From the NCBI RefSeq assembly GCF_030272615.1, contig NC_081408.1, positions 408,826,889 to 408,890,888 on the forward strand: a stretch of DNA of 64,000 bases, written 5' to 3'. Position numbers and translations under genes: made by a program. The notes beneath the pieces are model-generated. The model saw nothing but the letters and a program-made list of their open reading frames with translations. It was not told where the DNA came from and made no database searches. Of the stretch, positions 44,640 through 56,919 are shown piece by piece. Position 1 is the first letter of the stretch. Every line of letters starts with the position of its first letter. This stretch comes from Cryptomeria japonica (taxonomy: Eukaryota > Streptophyta > Pinopsida > Cupressales > Cupressaceae).

Positions 44640-45201
44640 GAGTACAATGTCACAATGTCCATAAAATACAATAAGGCCCGCATGCTCAATTAAAATGTAC
44701 AAGTCTCTATAACAAAAGAGAGTCAACCAATGCTCTCTTTATCCTTAGCATCTCTAGCCCTAACCTAACTACTACCTGAGGTACTTGCCCCTGAATGCCC
44801 TCGAGGTAGTGGAGGTCTACATGATGGACCCATGACACCTCCACTGTTGGCGGTAGCCCTAGACTGTCCTCGACTCTACGAGCAACTCCGTGTCCTAGCA
44901 ACTTTATAATTTAGAGCCCTCAGCCCTACAGGTTCCACACCCTCATATAATCGGTACCAATATGATATGTCTAGACCAAACTCTAACAACCAATCAGCCA
45001 TAGCTTGCCCATCTATTCTGTTAGTAAAGTACCACTGATAAGAGTCAGTAGCCTGTTGCGCTCAAGCCACAATGTCATCTCTCTCAACTCAAAGGCAATC
45101 ACTCTCTGCAATCAAGTTGTCTCTCGTTGCCTGCCACTCACCCTGTGTTTGGATCCATAAGGCCCTATCCTCAACCCTACCACTCGACTATAACTAATCA
45201 T
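44640..45201 (-). pseudogene. tail of a plant-mobile-domain-like protein
   Basis: Minus-strand decayed coding sequence including RIDGQAMADWLLEFGLDISY and EVSWVHHVDLHYLEGIQGQ. Its spacing and charged N-terminal part resemble the region after the PMD core in the ORF at 56920-58708, which suggests the tail of a similar gene. It stops exactly at the CACTA left end at 45202. Assignment is tentative. Confidence 0.3.
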
Positions 45202-45680
45202 CACTAGTACATTTGGGGCTCAATTTCGACTATTTTTCGTCAAACTACTAACAAACACAACCGTCGAAAAATTATTGTCAGATACTCTGATGGTGCTCAC
45301 CAACGTCGAAATTCTGACAAAAACCATTGGGCCTCCATCGGTGTATGGCTTACCGATGGAGGTTTCAGGTCTCCATCGGTGTATGTCTTACTGATAGCCT
45401 CATCGGCTATCGGCAAGACCAAATGTTCCCTTCGCTGCTAGTGTAAGTCCTACCGATGGATTTCATCGGCAAGTGCTACCCCAGTTGCTCATTCGCTAAG
45501 AGAATGTCGTCGGGCATACAGCATCCACGTCATATGTTTTTCGTTAATTTCCATCAGAATGCCAATGTCGTCCGATGGCAACCAGGAACTATGTACCAAC
45601 GAGGATATTGTATGCTCGACGGTATAGTCATTGGTGCAAATATAGGGGGCGTCAGAATTCCGACGAGTATTTTTTTTATT
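45202..45680 (+). mobile_element. CACTA element, left terminus and subterminal repeats
   Basis: Starts CACTAGTACATTTGGGGC at 45202. The first 24 bases are identical to the inverted terminus ending at 20290. Subterminal words follow: CCATCGGTGTATG (twice), TACCGATGGA and GTCAGAATTCCGACGAG. The right end was not found, so the length is unknown. Confidence 0.75.
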
Positions 45681-47849
45681 TTTTTTAATAATACAAAAAA
45701 TTATATAATGACTTCTGAAAGCCGGCAGTTTCACATCAACCCGTTAATTGTTTTACGGCGTGAAACAGGTTTCGGGTCAAAACCCCACACAAAGTAGTCT
45801 ATCGGCTAATAATGCAGCAATATTTTGATCAATTCAAGCAAATCATTAGATCTTGTTAGGGCACTATCCTTCATAACTATGCTCGATACAGGGATTTGTC
45901 TCTAGGTTTCTATCATGGCTTGTGCTCTATCAAATCTCCTCTATTTGAGCTACCTTGAATGCATGCCTACCACTGTTTGAAACTTTGATAGTCTATATCC
46001 TATGTTGCTAACGTTGAAAGGCTCCTTTATCACTATGAATATTGGCTCAGGTGTATGGCTTCTGCAATAGGCACAGGATAGTATTTATATTGATTTGATA
46101 CAAAAATTCTTACTCACAACTGCCTTTGCAATAGCGAATGTCCTTATTGTCACTTACAATGAGTATGATGGCATCCTTGTCATCTTTTAAAAATGATCTC
46201 TTATCTAAGTGTTTTCTCATCACCACTAAAAAACCTTCACCACTGTGATTTGCTATCTATCTACACTTGTGGAGAGTTATTTGACCACTCTGTGTATCAT
46301 CTATGGATCTAGGGCTTTTGGTTTGACCGGCAACTCTTGGTCTCTAACTTTGCATGACTTCTATTGTCACTACTCATTCTCTTCAAGTTGACATCTACAT
46401 TACTGTTGCTATATCTTTCTTGTGATTGAAAACTTTGATATCTCAACTATAGTGAGATTTGACTGTGAATGAGGATAGTTCAAGATCCCTTTTGCGATAA
46501 GTTTCTTTGAGATCAAAATTTGACCTAGATGATCATCAAATGAGAACTATTGGCTATCATAATCACTATGCATTATGAGTTTTTGTTAGAGAGATCAAGT
46601 ATTATATTAACAAAGTAATGAATTTACAAGGCTACTTTGATGCATTTTATTCCTACCTCTAGGAGGTAGCAACTTTTTGATGTGCACTCATCTAATTATA
46701 TGTTAATTCAAGCTTCTAATAGATTGAGGTTGTCTAACATGCACATAGATGACTCAAGAATCTTTATTATGTCTCTTGGAGGTTGAGACCTACAAATGGG
46801 TCATTGTGCATTTCATTGTATTCTCTTTAGCATTAGAAAGAATTGTTCCTCCCCCTATTAACAAATGTTGAAAGATGCCTATGTGCTCAATGGGTCTCTT
46901 AACTTGTAAAAATTGCCAACATTCATAAAGAAAAATGAAAAAATGTCATTAGTGAATGATTAATCATTGAGATCATCTTAAGATGAGTTAAAACACAACC
47001 ATCATATCCCACAAAAATAAGTACTGGTCAAATACACCTCAGAAGCCTCTAATTACTTGAAAGTTAATACTATCCTCTAGATGTCAAAGGAAATTTGGTC
47101 ATGTGCATTGACCGCTACAATTTGGAGTGCAAAAGAGGGAATGTACCTGACAGTCCGCTACAATTTTAAGAACAAAGAGACTCTATGGCACCAAGAGGTT
47201 GCAATCATAGCCTATGTTGGCCATAATCCATGTTGCAGCAATAACGAAATGTGAGGTAACAGTTATAAAATTTGGATGAACTCAAAGAGACATTTACAAA
47301 TACAACCTACCCTTTATAATACCTAATTGAAAAAATGGATGCAATGTAAGTCCTTATATCAATAATGTCTGGCAGATAGAAAAAAACTAGAACAATAAAT
47401 TCCATATAAAAGTGGTTAGACTTAAAATGATAAGGAAAATTAAAAAATGCTAAAGAAAATGTCAACTAATAAAAAAACTTACAAGGAGGAGGCATATTCA
47501 CAACTTTTGCAGTCGCCCCATGCATATCAGCACTAGAAGCAACTCATAGTGTTAGTGTACATACAAGACAATATGGGAGTTCATTATACCCAACAACTTG
47601 TGGTGTTGTTGTTCGTGTTGGCTCTGTTGGACCCTGCAATTAAGATTCAATATACATTATTCAATAAGATTAACTGTACAACATAATGAAATATTGAAAA
47701 GTGTGTTATTTTATTGAGCTTCGCTTTGTTTCGAGAATAGTTTAATATTCTCTACTTAACAAGGCCAGCCACGTGAAGGTGGAAGCTCATTTGCGCCCCT
47801 CCGCCCCCTCCCCCCACCCCCTCCCAACATCACTCTAATTTCCCCGTTA

Positions 47850-48050
47850 ACATCTAACATTCATTCATTATTTCATCCATTATTAAAATATAGCATTCAT
47901 TCATTTTCACATAACGTTCATTAACACATAACATTCATTAACATGCGCAACATTCATCAATATTCATTAGCACATATCATTCATGAACATTCATTAGCAC
48001 ATATCATTCATGAACATTCATTAGCACATAATTACATTCATTAACACATA
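47850..48050 (+). repeat. CATTCATTA-rich minisatellite
   Basis: Degenerate copies of CATTCATTAACACATAA, ending in two near-identical 27-base units containing ATTCATTAGCACATATCATT. Confidence 0.85.
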
Positions 48051-49318
48051 AAAATCAGTCATTATCAAATAAGGCAGATTACAATCATTTTATTTATTTT
48101 TTTGAAGCTATGTAAAAACTAAGTGGAGCATTGTTTTCTTTATCATTTCCCCCATCTTCAGTTGTTCTGCCCTTTGCTCGTGTTCTCGATGTATGCCTAG
48201 TCCTATATAGAGGACGAGGACACTGAACCAAAGGGGGGTCGTCTGCAATAACAAAGAAATGGGTTAAATGGGTCGTTTGTAATAGCACTGAGTAGTATCA
48301 TCAACACATCTTCGGAAAAGCCAAGACATCTAGGAAATCCGAGAAACCTCCAAATGCTCAACACATCTCATACAAACATTGTTGCTCAACATACCACATC
48401 TGGGCCTATTCCAGAACACACGTGACAAGATTTGACATCAATGGCAACATATGACATAATGCTAACACTTGTATGGGTCCAATAAACTCCTTGACCTTTC
48501 CTTAGGCGGTTTGAAGCATTTCCCTATGTTCAGTTGATGTTTTAGGTGTTAAGTCTTTGGCTTGTGTAGTGTTGTGTATCGATAACTTGACCTAATCTTG
48601 AGGTTTGAGCTTTAGTACTTGTTTGTGATGCATGTGTAATGCTTAATCACTTCAAAATAATATTTATGTGGATGGTTTATTAAGCTTTTATCCTCAGGGG
48701 TTCCTTGGCGGGGCATTATAGGATCGATGTGGACTTCTGTAAAGAAGCATGTATGTTTTGAGTTCCCTAATAAAGTAGAGGTTGAGGATATGAAGGTACT
48801 ATAACCTTTTTATAGATTTTTATAAGGATGTTGAGTTTTTTATTATGTTTTGGTGAACAAAAAAGGTTAAAATGGAAATCTATATACATAGCTTGGTGAG
48901 GCGACGAGCCATGGGATTCTGAGATTTGATAAGGATAAACTAGATTTAGTTCTTTGAGAACAATATCGCCAAATCCCCACTAGGCTGATTGTCTGATTTG
49001 GGGTGCCAGAAAAACTAATGGAATCATAGTGAAGGAGGGATATTAAGTTATCCCTAGAGAAGGAGATCATGTAGCAAATTTCCCATACAAAAAGGATTTT
49101 GGATAAAAAGAAGCTTATCAGAGGCCTCAACCTTTCTTGACTAGTTGTCAAGGGAAGAATTCTCACATGAAATGAATCAATGAAGCTAGTTAGGTATGGC
49201 CCCTTCATCTCTTTCTACAATACTCCTTTTTATTAGTTGAACTATAATGTTGGCCTTTGAGAAATAAATTTTTTCTTCGGACAAATGAAATAATGTTTTC
49301 TTGGGACAAATGAACAAA

Positions 49319-49400
49319 TTGAATCCCTTTTTAATCAACATGTCTTGCAATCTAGAAAATTGAATCCCTTTTTAATCAACATGTCTTGCAATCTAGAAAA
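49319..49400 (+). repeat. exact 41-bp tandem duplication
   Basis: Copies 49319-49359 and 49360-49400 are identical, each starting TTGAATCCCTTTTTAATC. A diverged third copy begins near 49475. Confidence 0.9.
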
Positions 49401-51174
49401 GAAAGAGATAGAAATTTCTTCATAAAGTTCTACCTAGTGTATTTTGTTAAAACATATGGCTAGATAGTCTCAAGTCTTCTTTAATCAACTAGTCTTGCAA
49501 GTTCAAAAGAAAAGGGTGAGATTTCTTTAAGAGGCATCATCGACCATAATTTGTTAGAACGTACAAGTGGAGCAAATCAGATACAAGAGGAAGTTATACA
49601 GTATAAAATTGCAGTTCCTGTAAGAAAGCTACAAGGGTTTTTGCAATTCAAAGTAGACCATTCATGCTGAAGACAAAGACGAAGCTGAGGTAGATAGATG
49701 GAGCACTTCAGATTGGGTACAGAACTTCAATTCAATTTCCGTAATGCTATTGTTGATTGGGCAGCTATAGAGAGTATAGAGGAAGTACTATTTTTCCTAT
49801 GTTTCTTTATCTCCTCTCGAAGAATTTGAATTCCATCGAAGGAGGCTCCTAGGTTAAAATTTTAAATTTGCGTACACTCAGAGGAGGTAATTGGCAGGGT
49901 GTAGCTAGAGTTTTGTTTGTTTTTTAAAGAGGTCGAGTGACAGAGTGCTGTGCTGACTTTGAACACATGGATTATTTTCCATTCCCACCAACGGCTGCTC
50001 AGAATTTGCTGCACAAGTTCCAACTATTGAATTTCGAACATGTGATCACCATTAGCCCTTATCATTTAATGTCGACTCAGATGCTGGGAAGGAATGAGGA
50101 TTTCATGGCAGCGCTTTTCGTTAAAAGTTTAATTTGAAAGTTTAGTTTAGGAATAATAAATAATAATAAAAATTATGAAAGTTGTTGTAGGTAAACTGTC
50201 ACACATACCCAATTCTTTTTAGCAAATATGCCCATCAGTCATGAATGAATCGATAGATTATTTCAACATAGATCCCGTATAATAAATGTAAGAGAACCAA
50301 TTTATTATACAAGAGAAGCATGTTTCTTCATATAAATAACATTAACAGTTTGCAGTAAGGAAAAAAACATTGCGAAAATACAAACAGTAATGAAGCATTC
50401 ATCAGATCGGTAACGCTGCTCAGTAACAAATTATTTTCTTTTAATGGTTTCCAAAGCTAAACTTGCCGCCAAAACTTTTCTTTAACCATTTCAATATGTT
50501 GGATAGATTGTTTTAAAAAAAAATTAGGTGGTAAATTGTTTTAAAAAAGTTAGATGGTAGTTATCAAGAATATTATGCAGACCATATTCAATCTTTTAAT
50601 CAAACCCATTTCTTAAATTTGATTGATAAACCAGATTTTTCATAAACGAAATGCTTTCTTCTAAATCTAATTAAAACTAATATACTATCGGCTCTTCAAA
50701 AGTACATGAAACAAACTAATTTTGAAACAAACGCCCGATACCTATCTTCTTAAAAATTAAAATAACAATAATATTAAAATCCGCACATAGTTTACAACAA
50801 AAACTCTATATTTATTAAAATATGGAGTGTGAATACCTAATGCTTACCCCAGGACCTTGACAAAATATTAACCAGAGCAGTACTTCGATTACAAACCCAC
50901 AAAATTTACATAATATAACCGCCTACCTAAAGGGCAGCCATTATTTTACACGATAGAAGATTACACTCATGCTAATAATGCACAACATTAACTAAACGTG
51001 CGAATCCTTCAATTCGCTAGCGCCTGTGATGGACAACCTATGATGGACAACAGGTGGAGGAAAACTTAAGCACGGTAGTGACCGATTCCAGAAATAATCA
51101 AAATCCCAATCTTCAGACCCAAACAGGGTAGCTCAGCCATTTTATCTACAGGCCCCCTGCTGATATAAACATTT

Positions 51175-52414
51175 CTAAGAGCGTTTGAATGGGATAGCTC
51201 GAATGATCATCTGGTGGTAGATTGCTGCAAGTCCAGCGCCAATGAAGGGACCAACCCAGAAAACCCACTGCACAAAAAAACCCAATTGAGATCAGTCGAT
51301 GCTGAGCTAATCTAACGGAAAAAAAGAACTCAGATTACTATATGCTAGTCTGATCTAACAGAAACCAAGCAGGGTTAAGCAGATGCTAACCTGGTCATCC
51401 CAGGCGTGATCCTTGTTGAAAATAATAGCAGCTCCAAGGCTCCGAGCAGGGTTGATGCCTGTTCCTGTGATGGGAATTGTGGCCAAGTGGACCAGGAAAA
51501 CAGCGAACCCAATTGGTAGGGGTGCCAAAAGCTGCAAAGAAGCTCTCTAGGGTTAGTAATAACGTCTATAATAGGCATGCAAATGAAGAGCTAATTAAAG
51601 GGCGAAACAAGTAACATACCGGAACATGGGAATCCCTGGCGCTTCGTTTGGCATCAGTGGCAGAGAAAACAGTGTAGACAAGAACAAAGGTGCCCACAAT
51701 CTCAGCACCCAAACCGTCACCCTTGGTGTAGCCATGAGCTACCGAATTGGCACCGCCTCCGAGCATTTCATAGTTGTGGTGGCCCTCGAAGCCCTTCACC
51801 ACTCCTGCTCCACAGATGGCGCCCAAGCACTGGCATATCATGTAGAACACAGCTCGTGGCAGTGACAGCTTCCTCGCCAGGAAGAGCCCAAAAGTCACAG
51901 CCGGATTAATGTGCCCACCTGTCCACAAAGCCATTACATCATTCCACAATACCCACACAGCCAATATACACATCATACCACAATACCCAGAAAACGATTA
52001 AATCATTCCACGGTACTCACAAAGCCCTTAGATCAAAGCCCAGAAGACCTCAGATGAAAACCCAGAAGGCCCTTTGAGTTTACCTGAAATTCCAGCTGTG
52101 CAGTAAACAAGAGCAAAGATCATTCCTCCGAATGCCCAGGCGATGCCCTGGATTCCCACAGTTGAACACGTATCATTTGATCTTTTCACACCCATGACAG
52201 TGAGGATGGTGATGTAGAGGAAGAGGAAAGTTGCCATGAACTCTGCAATTCCTGCTCTCCAGAAAGACCATGACTTGAACTCCCCTGGCTCAAACAGGGG
52301 TGCAGGCCCTGGTTCTGTGTAGTCCTTTTCCCTAGTCTGGGCGGACGTTCCCAGTGGCTGCCTCTCCGAGTACTTGTTTGCTCCAAGCTTAACATCTTCC
52401 TCCTTTCCTTCCAT
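51175..52414 (-). CDS. PIP1: plasma-membrane aquaporin, PIP1 subfamily
   Basis: Water-channel gene with four exons: 52414-52084, 51918-51620, 51531-51391 and 51267-51175. All three introns are GT-AG, and the product is 287 residues, the normal PIP1 length. Six membrane helices with two NPA motifs (GGHINPAV, N115; GINPARS, N237) form the pore. The aromatic/arginine filter is F95-H225-T234-R240, typical of water-selective PIPs. Also visible are Cys83 in loop A (the inter-subunit disulfide position), Ser129 after RKL in loop B, and His208 in RDSHVP of loop D (the pH-gating position known from spinach PIP2;1). The long N-terminus [20 protein letters not shown] and short C-terminus AIPFKRS are PIP1 traits. 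PIP1s usually reach the plasma membrane with PIP2 partners. The gene looks intact; a dead duplicate lies at 32882-34263. Confidence 0.97.
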
Positions 52415-53010
52415 TTCTACTCTCTTTTTCTCTTTGGTGCCTACACAAACCCTGCAACTGTAATTGCAAAATGAAATATGCCTGAATTGAATAGCTGAGG
52501 CAACACCACTACTTAAAAGAGATAACTGATGAATGGTTGATGCTGATTGCCAAGGACATGATGATAAATGATAATGGCCAGCAAGGCATGGTCGGCCAGT
52601 CTACAGAACTAATGGCCCACATCTTACCAACTCTGCTCACTCCACGACTTTAGCTTCCCTTCTTACTGTACCCGTGATTCATAATCGAGAGTTAAAGACT
52701 GTCTGAACGATTTTTCGCTACCTACTTTCGCGACGACCAGGATTCATTCCAAACAGTTCGGAGTTTCACTTTTCGTTAAACATTAACAAGGTTAACATGA
52801 ACTGAAGTCCATATAATACTTGAGCGTTTAGTTGTTAGTGATTGTTGTAGCCCTGTGAAGAGTGATAGGCTGTCGCTGTCCACTGCACCGCCCAGGACGC
52901 CAGCCCCAGCCCCACCCACGACGCTCAACGTTTATATTTTACAACGTTTAAAACTGAATGGCATATCCCATGGCTTCATTCTCTCTACCCCATTAACACG
53001 TGTAAGATAT
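52415..53010 (-). promoter_or_regulatory. 5' flank of PIP1
   Basis: The first ~225 bp upstream of the ATG are shared with the dead copy. No convincing TATA box; TTTTAAGTAG near 52515 is a weak candidate. A G-box core CACGTG lies at 52998-53003 in a G+C-richer stretch (52860-53100). Confidence 0.4.
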
Positions 53011-56000
53011 CTGGTTAATTGACGGCGACCGCTCATTATCCGTATGGCGTGCTCAAGGTGGCTCGAGTGCGCATGGAGTAATGTACTCACCAGTCACGAT
53101 AGTAAAAATCTACGGTGCCATTTTATTCGGGACTTCAACACTGTAATTTGACTGTCAAAAAAGTTTTGCTTTCTATAATAAACTAATAATAAAAAGAGAG
53201 GGACGTTCACAAAATGCACGGCTTTTCAGCGGGGTTGCAATAACAGTTGTCCATTTGTTTTTATAGTGTCCGAAGTTTTTGATTCCCTCTCATTCCACCT
53301 AGCCAGGGAATAAATATATATATAGTTTAATATCAAATTTTTCATTTCAATACGGACAAACGTCCAGTCAAGCATCATCATAAATGAAATGAAACTTTTT
53401 AATGACAAAAAAACAGATAATACAGTATACTTATAGCATTCGAGATTAGAAACGGGACTCTTGAATCTAAATTTTTTTTTTTGGAAAATTTCATACCAAC
53501 TATTTTGTTTTATTTATATGGTAAAACTATTTTGTTTTATTTATATGGTAAAAATTAAAGTTGCGTATATATATGAATATGAATGAAGAATTATTTATTT
53601 TTAAAATATTAAATAAGAAAATTATCATTCAATTGATAAAAATATCATCTAAAAAATGAATTTAATCGATTTTTTTTTTTATTAGGATAATTTTTAAGAA
53701 TATCTATTTGAATTTTTTTAAATCAAATTAGTAATTTTTAATACTAAATATTATAAAACGATATATTTTAATATTTATATTATTTAAAGTTTTAATTTTG
53801 TTTTTTCTTCATTTTTAAAATTTTAGAAAATGTTTGAAGTGAACTGCTACCATCTTAGTTAAGAATCTCATAGGAGGTTGTTAAACCATTTTATTAATGC
53901 TAATGGGAGACGTTGGACATGTTCCAACTAACGATCTCTTGAAATAAGATTTTATGACTTTTGGAAGCTGAACCTCTTACATTATTGAAACATCAAGACA
54001 TAAAGACTTATACAAGAGACACGAGGGGGAGTTACACTTGTTGACCATCTTATGATGTATTATGACACATAATATGACAACTTGGAATGAAGATGTCTAA
54101 AATGGAACAATTGCTTTGGTGAGTAGAATATGGCATAATTATATTCGATAGAAGAGATATGCTATTATTAGCCTATCTCATATTGGAATTTGGGTGCCAA
54201 AATTTAGGTGGTTTTAGCTATTGATTTCCTCATTATGATTTGATGGTCTCGTGTATTGATTTTTGTATTTATTGATTGCTCGAGATGGAGGTATGGAGAT
54301 TAAGTTTTGTAAGTATTGTTACATTGTTGGAATTACTCCAAATCTATAATTGGTGATGCTCTTTTAAAGGCTTGTTCTACAGTTGTATCGTAATCATGTT
54401 TAGATTACTACATATTTACATTAGACTACTTTAGAGTGAATGATTTTTTTTTTATCTGAAAAGGGTTTTTCTTATACGCATCTTTGTTGTTATATGATTT
54501 AGTTTATGTTTTAAATTGCTTCTCCTTTTTGAATTGTAAAGATCTAAAATTATTTTGGAAATTGAAATAGAAGCATATAATAGAGTACTAACCCATCATT
54601 AAGTGTTGGAATGGGTCTAAGGTTAGTATGTACAACAAAAGAGCCTAAAAATGTGCTAGAAGCATGTACAAAAGTTATCAATACAATGTACTATAAAAAA
54701 AGAGAAGAAGAGTGTAAAGGTATGCATTTTTCTCTTCTATATTAAAAATCTAATTGTCTGAAAGTAAGTACACAATCTTTGATATTGCTTCCTTTCGTCA
54801 TAAATAGCTCTAAAAAACAACTTATTAATATATAATAATCATTCAAAAATTTCTCACATAATATTAAATATCTTAATTTTTTAAGAAGAAATTAACATCC
54901 TCCAAAATTATACGAGTTAATATTCCATATTTCAATCATCAAGTTGATGCCAAACATAAGGAACCTATCTATTTCATCGAAATCATCCAAAATCTCTGTT
55001 ATAATAATTTGCGAAACTCATCCAGAACTCTCTCATAATATTTAAATATTTATATTAATGACAAGTCGACATCGAAAGCATAAGCTGCCACTTTAGACGT
55101 CGGAGTCTTCCCCTTAAAGGTGGGCACATGTTTATGAAAGTCACATGGGCGGAGACTGGAGTCCCTTTCTTAGAGAAACAACTAGAACTACAAAGACGTG
55201 GTGGGTACTAATTAATAATATGTGTCTCTATACTTTTACCTTTTAAATAAATAAAATATGGGCGTTCACTAAAAAACAATCGAGGATAAGGCAGGAGCGG
55301 CCCACCCACGTACATCAATTATTTTATTTGGGCGGCATTGGTCCACCCTCACCCCAATAAAATATGTTCTCGACACCTCTCCCAACATCTCTGATTGGAT
55401 TAAATATTGTGAAGGAATAAACACTTTCCCTACCTTAATTATTACTATATCAGGCATAGATTAATCAAAAGGGTGCTTGGTATTTGACGAAATGTATAGA
55501 TTATTATTATGAGGAGAAATTAAACATAAAGGAATGGTGAGATAAAAGATTGGATGTAATCCTTTCAATCATTTGGGTATATAAAACAAGGAATTGAGAT
55601 ATTGTGTGTTGTCTATGTAGAATTTTTGGGTTTTTAAAGTATGTTCAAATACATCATTGTTAAATAGGAAATAAGGACAATCACAAATTTTCTAATTATC
55701 TAAACAATTTAAACATAAAACCAATCTCAGATATTGCACTGGCAACCTGCGATTGACACAAAGATTTGAAGTTCGTGATCTAGAGGAATTGTGAGGATTG
55801 AATGCCCAATTTATAGATTTTTGGAGAAGATTGATTGAAAGGTGGAACAAAATGATCAAGAGGTGGAACTCAGGTGAGCTCACATGAAGATTGATAGTTG
55901 AATTTATGACTTGGAGGTGAAACATAATAGATTGAATAGATTAATTGAGTCAACTGATTGAGAAAAAGCTAACTGAAAGAAGAAAAAGAATGGTTGGAGG

Positions 56001-56324
56001 AAATAAAGAAGATGACAAAGAGAACTAGAAGATGGAAATAATGTGCTTGCACTTTAACTTAGATTTTCAATTTAATCCTTACATGAAATTTATTCAAATA
56101 ATTGAATTTATTTTAATTCAATTTAGTATTTGAATATATTTAGAACTTGACTTTGATTTTCAATTTGGTTTTTGAAATCATGCACATGTATTTGAATTTG
56201 GAAGAATTTAGAAGAATTTGAAATTAAATGAAATTAGAATTTGGGGATTTGGAAATGGAAGAATTAATTAGCTAATTAAATAATTTAAAGAAACTATTTA
56301 ATTATTTAGAAATTGAATTTAATT
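53011..56324. other. no gene seen
   Basis: AT-rich intergenic DNA with two short exact repeats (ACTATTTTGTTTTATTTATA near 53498 and 53527). No coding pattern on either strand. It may include the left LTR of the Tat-type element whose integrase is at 61690-63035, but no LTR boundary was recognised. Confidence 0.5.
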
Positions 56325-56570
56325 AAATAATAAAGATTATTAAATTAAAGGAGTTAAATCACAATTAATTAAATAATAAATATTTAATTAATATTTTAAA
56401 AAGGGTTAATGATTAGATGATTAGAGATAGAAATTGAGAATAGAATTTATTTAAATAATAAAGATTATTTAAATTGGGGAATTAATCAGAATTAATTAAA
56501 TAACAAATATTTAATTAATATTTAGAAAATGGTTAAAATGATTAAATGATGATAGAAATAGAAAATAGAA
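56325..56570 (+). repeat. ~127-bp imperfect tandem duplication
   Basis: Two AT-rich copies beginning AAATAATAAAGATTAT at about 56325 and 56452, each with AATATTTAATTAATATTT. Confidence 0.75.
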
Positions 56571-56819
56571 TAACAATATTGTTTCAAAGAATATGAAAAT
56601 TTTGCCCCAGTCTGCCTTGGTACCACTATATAGTGTAAATATGCCCCCTCGGAAAAGGTGGTCAAAAATTAAAAAAATGAGACCATGTTTTCGATATCAG
56701 TGTAATAAGCAATCATGTGAAGTTTCGTACGATTTTGAGATCGTTTGAGTAGGCTACAAGTTGTTTGAAGCTGGCAGGGACCACGGGCATCAAGGTGTCA
56801 AAAACCTCTAATTTTGAGC

Positions 56820-56828
56820 TATAAATAG
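56820..56828 (+). promoter_or_regulatory. TATA box ahead of the PMD ORF
   Basis: TATAAATAG, 92-100 bp upstream of the ATG at 56920. It is a good plant TATA box in the right place. Confidence 0.6.
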
Positions 56829-56919
56829 AGATTTTAGGTTTTCATTTGCTCATTTGGTATTTCGTAAGTTCTTTGTTTTCTCTGCAAATCTTGTGCTTTC
56901 TTGCGAGTATTTGATCATC

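Larger units (their letters stand above)
45681..51174. other. long stretch without a confirmed gene, includes PIP1 3' region
   Basis: No credible coding sequence on either strand. It contains the minisatellite at 47850-48050, the 41-bp duplication at 49319-49400 and, at the right end, the 3' untranslated region of the PIP1 gene, with a minus-strand AATAAA at 50816-50811, about 360 bp after the stop. Confidence 0.5.

Noticed and set aside
47850-48050. CRISPR-like repeat array
   Set aside because: Units are contiguous and degenerate without spacers; this is plant DNA and a minisatellite.
48094-48288. 64-codon minus-strand ORF, basic
   Set aside because: Too short and unrecognised; could be decayed transposase tail, but no support.
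51626-51865. Plus-strand ORF across the PIP1 exon 2 region
   Set aside because: Antisense shadow of the aquaporin coding sequence; no independent support.
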